Source: Pseudomonas baltica
GTDB lineage: Bacteria; Pseudomonadota; Gammaproteobacteria; Pseudomonadales; Pseudomonadaceae
Direction: 5' to 3'
NCBI RefSeq assembly: GCF_031880315.1
Contig: NZ_CP134771.1
Location: forward strand, 5,581,001-5,645,000
Length of the DNA stretch: 64,000 bases
The notes below the pieces were generated by a model. It worked only from the letters and a program-made list of their open reading frames with translations. It was not told where the DNA came from and ran no database searches. Below, one piece after another: positions 35,078 through 41,313 of the stretch (position 1 is its first letter; each line of letters begins with the position of its first letter). A program made the translations under genes and the position numbers.

Positions 35078-35728
35078 ATGGCCAACGATCTCATCTACGA
35101 GGCTCTTCGAAATCGCATCATCGCTGGTCAGTACGGACCAGGTACTCAACTCAAGGAAGAACCACTCGGCAAGGAGTTCGGGCTTAGTCGAACGCCGGTC
35201 CGGACGGCTCTCAAGAAGCTGGTGGATGACGGGCTAGTCGTCATTGAAGCCAATCGAGGCGTGTTCGTCGCAAGGTGGACTCAGTGGGACATCGAGGAGA
35301 TGTTCAGTTTTCGGGAGCTGCTTGAGCCCCATGCGGCGATGCTTGCCGCGCAGCGCGCCACCGAGGCTGACGTTGTTGAACTGCACAAGATCAACGGTCA
35401 GATGGCATCGGCTATTGCGCACAAGGGCAGCGATGTCACCTTGAAGGTCCAGGCCGCTAACCGGGCGTTCCATGGCCACGTGCTTGAGATGTCCCGCTCG
35501 CAAAGGCTGAAGTCCATGCTCGCCACGCTCATCGACATGCCTGTCATCACGCGCTCGTTCTTTCTTTACAAGCCGGGGGATTTTGATCGCAGCCTGCAGC
35601 AGCATCTGGATATCACGTACGCCATTGAGCTAAGAGATGGCGAACTGGCGAAACAGGCCATGCAAACGCATATCCGAATGGCGTATCTCCGCTTCATGGC
35701 GCATCGCAGCAACGCCCCTCTTCGTTGA
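35078..35728 (+). CDS. GntR-family regulator, FadR/FCD subfamily
   Basis: A 216-aa regulator. Winged HTH in residues about 1-65 (IYEALRNRIIAGQYGPGTQL, GLSRTPVRTALKKLVDDGLV). The all-helical FCD domain follows (FRELLEPHAAMLAAQRA, ANRAFHGHVLEMSRSQRL, QQHLDITYAIELRDGELA), with Asp/His residues that normally bind a metal and carboxylate ligand. Seventy nt upstream of the amidohydrolase on the same strand and divergent from the MHS transporter, so it may control both. The decamer ACAATTTAGG recurs at 34921 and 35749, on either side of the gene. Confidence 0.9.
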   Translation: MANDLIYEALRNRIIAGQYGPGTQLKEEPLGKEFGLSRTPVRTALKKLVDDGLVVIEANRGVFVARWTQWDIEEMFSFRELLEPHAAMLAAQRATEADVVELHKINGQMASAIAHKGSDVTLKVQAANRAFHGHVLEMSRSQRLKSMLATLIDMPVITRSFFLYKPGDFDRSLQQHLDITYAIELRDGELAKQAMQTHIRMAYLRFMAHRSNAPLR

Positions 35729-35797
35729 GCGCTTAATACAAAAACAAAACAATTTAGGGTAGGGTTGCCACAACGACAATACATATCAGGAATGGCG

Positions 35798-36640
35798 ATG
35801 ATCCCTTCGACCGTTGGACACAGCGCAGCCTTGCCCGATCTGGCATGTGACTGCCACATGCATGTTTTCAGTGATGCCTATCCGATCGCGGCCACCGCTA
35901 CGCTTGGTTCACCTCCGGCGTCACTGGCGGATTACGCTGTCGTCCAGCAGACCTTGGGCCTGCAACGTCATGTGCTCGTGCAACCTTCCGCGTATGGCAC
36001 TGACAACCGTCTGCTGATGCAGACGCTTTCGACTACGCCCTCGACCGCCCGAGGCGTGGCAGTGGTCGACAGCGCGGTGAGTGACGCCGAGCTTGCAGCG
36101 CTGGACCGCGCGGGTGTGGTGGGAATCCGCTTCAATCAGGTGCAGCAAGGTGCGACAACCATGGAGATGTTCGACGCGCTTGCCCCCCGTGTGAATGAAC
36201 TGGGCTGGCACGTTCAATTGCATTTGATGCCATCGGAGTTGATACGGCAGGCGCCGCGTCTGGCCGCTGCAAAGGTGCCGATAGTGCTCGACCACTATGC
36301 CCGGCTGTGCGCGTCTCCCGAACTGATCGATGAAACCTGGCTGACGTTGATTCGCCTGATGGCCACGGGCAATACCTGGCTGAAACTCTCCGCCCCATAC
36401 CTTGCCTCGCGTCCAGATGACCCGGCGTTCAGTCAATTATTCGAGTTCACCCAAAGACTGGTTCGCGGGCATGTCGATCGGTTGGTGTGGGGTTCCGATT
36501 GGCCTCATGTGACGGAAACCAGCAAGCCCGACGATGCGCAGCTCCTGAACCGCTTGCAGCGTTTGCTGGCCGAAGACTCGGCAGCGGAGCGGGCGATCTT
36601 CTGCCGCAACCCTGCTGCGCTTTATCATTTTGATGAATAG
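35798..36640 (+). CDS. Amidohydrolase, LigI-like (2-pyrone-4,6-dicarboxylate hydrolase family)
   Basis: A 280-aa TIM-barrel amidohydrolase_2 protein. Early metal/active-site motif DCHMHVF near residue 15, then the strand VLVQPSAYGTDN, VVGIRFN, a central HVQLHLMP, VLDHYARL and VWGSDWPHV, with the final catalytic Asp in SDWPH. This order matches LigI-type lactonases that hydrolyse 2-pyrone-4,6-dicarboxylate or related lactones. I took ATG 35798 because CAGGA lies 7 nt before it; ATG 35792 would overlap that site. Neighbours (MFS permease, GalC-like aldolase, DUF1932 dehydrogenase) support a carboxylated lactone or keto-acid pathway. Confidence 0.82.
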   Translation: MIPSTVGHSAALPDLACDCHMHVFSDAYPIAATATLGSPPASLADYAVVQQTLGLQRHVLVQPSAYGTDNRLLMQTLSTTPSTARGVAVVDSAVSDAELAALDRAGVVGIRFNQVQQGATTMEMFDALAPRVNELGWHVQLHLMPSELIRQAPRLAAAKVPIVLDHYARLCASPELIDETWLTLIRLMATGNTWLKLSAPYLASRPDDPAFSQLFEFTQRLVRGHVDRLVWGSDWPHVTETSKPDDAQLLNRLQRLLAEDSAAERAIFCRNPAALYHFDE

Positions 36641-36673
36641 CGATAGGACACAGAGTGCCGTAGCGGGCGGTTG

Positions 36674-36688
36674 ATTCCTTTAAGGAAT
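36674..36688. promoter_or_regulatory. Short palindrome upstream of the ACS transporter
   Basis: ATTCCTTTAAGGAAT, perfect arms of 7 around one base, 33 nt after the amidohydrolase stop and about 90 nt before the transporter start. Could be an operator; too small for a terminator. Confidence 0.4.
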
Positions 36689-36705
36689 TAATAGGGTTTC
36701 TAATT

Positions 36706-36719
36706 TATCGCTTTTTCTA
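36706..36719 (+). promoter_or_regulatory. Shared promoter 14-mer, copy 1
   Basis: TATCGCTTTTTCTA ending 56 nt before the transporter start. The identical 14-mer occurs at 39110-39123 before the aldolase gene. Confidence 0.6.
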
Positions 36720-36775
36720 CCCTTGCAGAATGCCGACGATGGCCACTCCAATAAGCATAAAAAAGGGGAGAGGCC

Positions 36776-38122
36776 ATGACTGCAATCGCCACCACGGAAA
36801 TCGCCGTGCAGACGGCAAGGTCAAAGTATCGCTGGGTAGTCCTGTCGGTCATCGTCGTCGTCTACATGCTGGCCGCCGCCGACCGGGCCAACATCGGTAT
36901 CGCGCTGCCCTATATCCAGAAGGAGTTCGGCGCCACTAACGCCCAGGCAGGGCTGCTGGTCAGTGCATTCTTCCTGTTCTATTCCCTCGGGCAGATTCCC
37001 GCGGGTTTCTTGCTCAGCCGCGTGAGCGTGCGTCTGGTCGCGCCGGTGTCCATTGGTCTGACGTCCCTGGTCACGGTGCTCATTGGCACGGCGCATAACT
37101 TCGGGCTGTTGAAGATCTACCGGTCAGCCCTCGGAATCGCTGAAGCGGCACTGCCGTTGTCGATGCTCAGCACCATCAACCGCTGGTTTCCGGCGCGGGA
37201 GAAGGGGCTGGCCACGGGGGCTTTTCTGTCCGCTGCGAAGATGGGTGCGGTGATCGCGCCGCCTATCGGCGCTGCGCTGATCATGCTCGATGGTTGGCGC
37301 ACGATGTTCTTCGCCTTTGCTATTCCGGGGCTGTTGATGGCGTTGATCTGGTGGTGGCTGGTGCCCAATGATCCGCGCTTGGGGCAGCGGGTCAACGAGG
37401 CCGAGGCCACCTACATCGAGGATCAGACCCAGCGCGAAACCGGTGCTGAGCGCGCTCATAAGAACTTCGGCGCTCTGGATAAACTGCTGCGGTACAAGCA
37501 CACAATGCCGCTGAGCACTTCGCGTTCGGTGTTCAGGTCCTGGAACATCTGGGGCTGCGGGCTGGGCTATTTGCTGATGACGGGCGTCGTCAACGTGCTG
37601 CTCGCGTGGCTGCCGAAGTACCTGGGAGAAGTGAAGCATTTCGAGCTGATGCAGATTGGCTTTGTCGCCTCGCTGCCGTTCGCCGGTGGCGTGTTGGGTA
37701 ACATCGCAGGGGGCTGGCTGTCGGACACCGTTCTGGACCGTCGCAGAAAGCCGACCATGATGATCAGCGCCGTGGCCACGTGCCTGATGATGGTCGCGCT
37801 GGTCTACGCGCCCAATGACCTGCTGTCCGTCAGCCTGCTTTTGTTCGGCACCGGTTTTTTGCTGAACATCGGCTACTCATCGTTTTCCGTGTATTCGATG
37901 GGCGTCACCACACGCACCACATACCCGGTCGCAGCCTCGCTGGTGAACAGTGCAGGGCAGGCAGGCGGGGCGATGGCGCCGTTGATCACCGGCATGCTAC
38001 TGGACAGCTACAGCTGGACGGCGGTGTTCCTGTTCCTGGGGGCCTGCTCACTTGCGGCATTGGTCTTCGTGCTGACCATTCATGAACCCGCCGACCTCAG
38101 CGAGCAGAAGACGGCCGGGTAA
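36776..38122 (+). CDS. MFS transporter, anion:cation symporter (ACS) family
   Basis: A 448-aa, 12-TM protein. TM1 region YMLAAADRANIGIALPYIQ, loop 2-3 motif LLSRVSVRLVAP, and the TM4 segment RSALGIAEAALPLSMLSTINRWFP match ACS-family carboxylate/hexuronate transporters. A long cytoplasmic loop precedes the second half (TYIEDQTQRETGAERAHK). Start ATG 36776 follows GGGGAGAGG. Placed after the amidohydrolase and convergent with LysR; a strong bidirectional hairpin separates it from LysR. Likely imports the substrate of the 35-41 kb catabolic cluster, an aromatic or tricarboxylic acid. Confidence 0.9.
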   Translation: MTAIATTEIAVQTARSKYRWVVLSVIVVVYMLAAADRANIGIALPYIQKEFGATNAQAGLLVSAFFLFYSLGQIPAGFLLSRVSVRLVAPVSIGLTSLVTVLIGTAHNFGLLKIYRSALGIAEAALPLSMLSTINRWFPAREKGLATGAFLSAAKMGAVIAPPIGAALIMLDGWRTMFFAFAIPGLLMALIWWWLVPNDPRLGQRVNEAEATYIEDQTQRETGAERAHKNFGALDKLLRYKHTMPLSTSRSVFRSWNIWGCGLGYLLMTGVVNVLLAWLPKYLGEVKHFELMQIGFVASLPFAGGVLGNIAGGWLSDTVLDRRRKPTMMISAVATCLMMVALVYAPNDLLSVSLLLFGTGFLLNIGYSSFSVYSMGVTTRTTYPVAASLVNSAGQAGGAMAPLITGMLLDSYSWTAVFLFLGACSLAALVFVLTIHEPADLSEQKTAG

Positions 38123-38142
38123 ATGTCCTCCCTGCCTGATCC

Positions 38143-38172
38143 AAGGCGCACGGGCATCTTCCCGTGCGCCTT
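38143..38172. terminator. Bidirectional hairpin terminator between MFS and LysR genes
   Basis: Perfect stem of 12: AAGGCGCACGGG-CATCTT-CCCGTGCGCCTT. It sits in the 51-nt gap between convergent genes. Confidence 0.85.
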
Positions 38173-38173
38173 G

Positions 38174-39079
38174 TCAGCTTTGCAGTTGTCGCGAGAAATC
38201 GCACAGCTCCACCGCCCGGGACGCAACTTCAGTGACGAACGCCGAGGGCCGGTCATTTCGGTACATCGCCATGTACGGCACCGGCGGCAATTCGGGGTCT
38301 GTCCTGATGATCGTCAGCTTCCCTTCGTCCACGAGCGGGCGAAAGCATTCCAGCGGCAGATAAGTCACGCCCAGCCCGGCGGCGGTCAGGCCGAGCATCG
38401 CGGTGAGGCTGTCGGAGGAAAGGGTCTTGGGTAGTTCAATGCCCAGCGCGCTCAGCCACTTGTTGACGAACAAACCGGACCCCGAGCGTTTGCCCTGCAC
38501 CAGCACCGGGTATTTGGCCAGGTCCGCCAGCCCCACCACACCTGACTGCCCGATCAGCCCCGGCGCGGCCATCCAGGCGTTCTCCACGATGGCCAGCGGC
38601 ACGGCGGTCACCTCGGGTGCAGTGAAGGTGTCGGGGATGATGATGAGGTCTACCAGATCGTCCATGAGCTTTTCGTGGAGGCTGCGGCTCATGTCGACTT
38701 CTGGCTCCACGGTCAGCCCCGGAAAGTCTTTCACCAGCCGTGAAATCAGGCGCGGCAGCCAGGTCAGTGCGGTGAGCTCTGTCACACCCAGCCTCAAGCG
38801 TCGGGTAATGACCTGAGTGCCGTCTTTCAATGAGGTGATTTGATCGGCAAGGCTGAGCATTTCACGCGCAATGATCAGCAGCTCTTCGCCAGCGGCGGTG
38901 AGCCGTGCGCCGCGTTGCGAACGGTCGAACAGTTGCAGCCCGGTGGTCGACTCCAACTCCTGCACTCGCTTGGAGATAGCTGACTGTGTGGTATGAAGGT
39001 GTTCGGCTGCGCGCTCGAATGTGCCGAGGCGTTCGATCCAGTGCAGTGCCGTGAGCTGTCGTAGTGTGATCACTTTCAT
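38174..39079 (-). CDS. LysR-family transcriptional regulator
   Basis: A 301-aa LysR regulator. HTH residues about 5-63 (ALHWIERLGTFERAAEHLHT, QELESTTGLQLFDRSQRGARL). Effector domain from about 90 (LRLGVTELTALTWLPRLISR) to the end. Divergent from the RraA-like aldolase (93-nt gap) and convergent with the transporter. Both of those promoters carry the same 14-mer TATCGCTTTTTCTA, so this regulator is the best candidate for coordinating them. The inducer is unknown. Confidence 0.92.
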   Translation of the reverse strand: MKVITLRQLTALHWIERLGTFERAAEHLHTTQSAISKRVQELESTTGLQLFDRSQRGARLTAAGEELLIIAREMLSLADQITSLKDGTQVITRRLRLGVTELTALTWLPRLISRLVKDFPGLTVEPEVDMSRSLHEKLMDDLVDLIIIPDTFTAPEVTAVPLAIVENAWMAAPGLIGQSGVVGLADLAKYPVLVQGKRSGSGLFVNKWLSALGIELPKTLSSDSLTAMLGLTAAGLGVTYLPLECFRPLVDEGKLTIIRTDPELPPVPYMAMYRNDRPSAFVTEVASRAVELCDFSRQLQS

Positions 39080-39109
39080 TCCTTATGGGCATGTACTGAC
39101 ATAGATTAA

Positions 39110-39123
39110 TATCGCTTTTTCTA
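39110..39123 (+). promoter_or_regulatory. Shared promoter 14-mer, copy 2
   Basis: TATCGCTTTTTCTA ending 49 nt before the aldolase start, in the LysR/aldolase divergent region. Exact match to copy 1 at 36706-36719. Confidence 0.6.
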
Positions 39124-39172
39124 TTTGACGACGCCTTTATTCTCAGAGACATCAGCCATCTGAGGAACACCT

Positions 39173-39799
39173 ATGAACGCCATCGCCTCACCGTCAGACG
39201 TCAGCGCCCTGTTGGCGGCGTACACCCGCACTTCAACCTCCATCATTAGCGATTGCCTCGATCGTCTTCCGGGGGCGCGGCTCAAGCCGTTCCACCGCAT
39301 CGAAGGCACCATGGCCGGTATCGCCTTGACCGTGAAGGTCCCCCATGGCGATAACCGTGCGATTCATCAGGCGTTGGAAATCCTGGCGCGTGGGCAGGTG
39401 CTGGTGGTCGATGGCGGGGGCGATATCAGCCGCGCGTTGATGGGCGATATCATGGCCGCAATCGCAGAAAAACGCGGCGCGGCCGGCGTTGTGGTGGACG
39501 GTGCGATTCGTGACCTGGCGACCATCGGCAAAGGAGCATTCCCGATGTTCGCCCGCGCAGGATTCCATCGCGGCCCTTACAAAAACGGCCCCGGCGAAAT
39601 CAACGTACCGGTCAGCATCGCTGGCATGGTTGTGTCTCCTGGCGATTTCGTTGTGGGTGACCACGACGGTATTGTGGCGTTCCCTGCATCGCAAGCTGCA
39701 AGCCTGCTGCAACAGTGCCTGGCCACCGAAGCTAAAGAAGCAGAGATGCTGGCGCAGATCGCCGCTGGCACATACAAAGGCGCCTACGCATCCCACTGA
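39173..39799 (+). CDS. RraA-like class II pyruvate aldolase (HMG/CHA aldolase type)
   Basis: A 208-aa RraA-superfamily protein. The metal/substrate motif is present as VVVDGAIRDLATI (the Arg-Asp pair), with the preceding GGGDISRALMGDIMAA loop and GEINVPVSIAGMVVSPGDFVVGD at the end. That combination is seen in 4-hydroxy-4-methyl-2-oxoglutarate/4-carboxy-4-hydroxy-2-oxoadipate aldolases (GalC type), which split the product of ring-cleavage pathways to pyruvate plus oxaloacetate or pyruvate. True RNase E inhibitors lack this loop pattern. First gene of a two-gene operon with the dehydrogenase (15-nt gap). Substrate inferred from family only. Confidence 0.85.
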   Translation: MNAIASPSDVSALLAAYTRTSTSIISDCLDRLPGARLKPFHRIEGTMAGIALTVKVPHGDNRAIHQALEILARGQVLVVDGGGDISRALMGDIMAAIAEKRGAAGVVVDGAIRDLATIGKGAFPMFARAGFHRGPYKNGPGEINVPVSIAGMVVSPGDFVVGDHDGIVAFPASQAASLLQQCLATEAKEAEMLAQIAAGTYKGAYASH

Positions 39800-39814
39800 A
39801 CGGAAACCAGAATA

Positions 39815-40684
39815 ATGAAAATCGGAATTATCGGAGCGGGTGAAGTCGGCCTCACGTATGCGCGGCCGTGGTCGGTGGCCGGGCATGACATCGTGCTGTG
39901 CGATCTGAAACCGTCGCCCCGCGCCCAAGCGTTCGCGGCGGAGTTGGGACTGAGCGTTTCCACCGTCATTACCGAGGTCGTACCGGCATGCGACGTGGTC
40001 GTGTCCTGCGTTTTTGGTACTGTCTCTCTTGCGGTGGCTGAACAGGCGCTGCGCAGCATGAACAGGAGCACGCTGTTCGTGGACATGACCACCGCCGATC
40101 CAAGTCAGATCAGAATCGCGGCGGCGCACGCTGCAGAGTTGGGCGTGGCTTACGTCGACGTCGCCATTCTCGGCGCTATCGCCCTGACCCACGAGAAAAC
40201 CAACCTGCTCGGCGCAGGGGTCGGCATTGAGCGAGTAATCAGCCTGTTCACCTCAGTGGGGGCGCCGCTCAAGGTCGTGGACGGCGGCGTGGCGGGTGAC
40301 GCGGCAGCGCTGAAAATCCTGCGCAGCGTCTTCACCAAAGGCATGGAAGCCCTGACGATCGAGTGCTTTATGGCCGCCGAAAAGCAGGGCGTGACTGATA
40401 AATTGCACGACGCTTTGAGCGACATCGATGAGGCCAGCCTGCGCGATTTCCTCGGCGCCCTGATTCGCACCCATGTTGTCCATGCGCCCCGTCGCCTGAA
40501 GGAAGTCGAAGAGGCCGAACGCCAACTCCGTGCCGCCGACATGCCGGTGTCCGTATTGCCCGGTGTCAAAGCGCTGTTCCAGCGGACAACCGACCAAATC
40601 GTCGCCAATCCGCCAGACGCTAGCGCACCGAGTCTAAAGGAGGCATTCGAGTGGCTGTTCAAGGCCAATGGGATCAGCCGTTGA
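39815..40684 (+). CDS. NAD(P)-binding dehydrogenase with DUF1932 C-terminal domain
   Basis: A 289-aa protein. N-terminal Rossmann domain typical of the 6-phosphogluconate/beta-hydroxyacid dehydrogenase superfamily (MKIGIIGAGEVGLTYARP, then VVVSCVFGTVS and FVDMTTADP). The C-terminal helical DUF1932 domain starts near residue 180 (KILRSVFTKGMEALTIECFM). The conserved Lys/Gly stretch of beta-HADs appears as GGVAGDAAALKILRS. It probably oxidises or reduces a hydroxy- or keto-acid intermediate. In one transcript with the aldolase; the LysR at 38174 is the likely activator. Confidence 0.85.
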   Translation: MKIGIIGAGEVGLTYARPWSVAGHDIVLCDLKPSPRAQAFAAELGLSVSTVITEVVPACDVVVSCVFGTVSLAVAEQALRSMNRSTLFVDMTTADPSQIRIAAAHAAELGVAYVDVAILGAIALTHEKTNLLGAGVGIERVISLFTSVGAPLKVVDGGVAGDAAALKILRSVFTKGMEALTIECFMAAEKQGVTDKLHDALSDIDEASLRDFLGALIRTHVVHAPRRLKEVEEAERQLRAADMPVSVLPGVKALFQRTTDQIVANPPDASAPSLKEAFEWLFKANGISR

Positions 40685-40853
40685 TCAGCGATGGCGTGCG
40701 CAGCACCGGTTGAATCCACAGCCGATGGCTGCCGGTCAATGGAAGCCAGGCGACTGACCGGTCGGGTGGATCTTCCGGGGAGAATGCTAAAACGCTGCAA
40801 CAGCCCTATCAGAACGTGGGGCTGAACCGCCTTCCAGACTTCCGTCGGGGGTC
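40685..40853. other. Intergenic stretch, nothing recognised
   Basis: Between the DUF1932 gene and the GGT-like remnant. No terminator, gene or repeat was identified. Confidence 0.4.
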
Positions 40854-41042
40854 TTATTCACAGCCGGCATGCCTGCATACGTCGTCGAAATCATCCTGCA
40901 TGTCTACGTCATGACCGCGCGCTCGTAACGCCTGTACGGTGATTCGCGCAAACCGCCCCTCTCGCTTCGAGCTGTCGGAAGACTGTCCCCATGTGCGTCC
41001 TAGCAGCCATCGAGGCGCGCTAATGGCAGCCTGGGGATTCAT
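40854..41042 (-). pseudogene. C-terminal remnant of a gamma-glutamyltransferase-like gene
   Basis: The minus strand encodes NPQAAISAPRWLLGRTWGQS followed by RARGHDVDMQDDFDDV, clearly the same region as the C terminus of the GGT-like gene at 57082-58671 (TAPRWLLGRTWGES, LRQLGHDVEVLDAF). It stops after HAGCE at 40854 instead of running on through the usual GTYEGAFDPR end. There is no start or catalytic core, so it is a leftover of a third GGT paralog. Confidence 0.75.
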
Positions 41043-41255
41043 GTCGTGTACGACAGCGCGAGTGAAGACCGCGGACTGACTTTGGGGGTGGCCTATGTCG
41101 CGCATTTGCGCTAAGTGGGAGTAGCGGTGCAGTTGCACGACTGTCCCGGCATGACCCATGACTTCCTGCGCATGGGGCTGATCGTGGAGGAGGCGAATGC
41201 GGCGCGGGAGGTGATCGGCGAGGCGGTGGCGGCGGTGTTCCGAGCGAGCGCGTGA
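41043..41255 (+). pseudogene. C-terminal remnant of an alpha/beta hydrolase with internal stop
   Basis: Plus-strand frame reading VVYDSASEDRGLT, VAYVAHLR, a TAA stop at 41112, then VGVAVQLHDCPGMTHDFLRMG and a tail to TGA at 41253. This is the C-terminal His region of HSL-type esterases (PGMTHDFLRMG). The in-frame stop and the missing N terminus mark it as dead. It abuts the opposite-strand GGT remnant, so the 0.6-kb gap is a scar. Confidence 0.65.
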
Positions 41256-41261
41256 CAGCGT

Positions 41262-41297
41262 AAAAAAGCCCGGGCCGGTAATCCGGCGCAGGCTTTT
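41262..41297 (-). terminator. Terminator of the TonB receptor gene
   Basis: AAGCCTGCGCCGG-ATTA-CCGGCCCGGGCTT on the minus strand followed by TTTT, 17 nt after the stop codon at 41314. Confidence 0.8.
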
Positions 41298-41313
41298 CCA
41301 GGGGGGCGGCAAA

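Noticed and set aside
39173..39799. Annotation as RNase E inhibitor RraA
   Set aside because: The metal-binding Arg-Asp motif and catabolic neighbours fit a class II pyruvate aldolase rather than the ribonuclease regulator.
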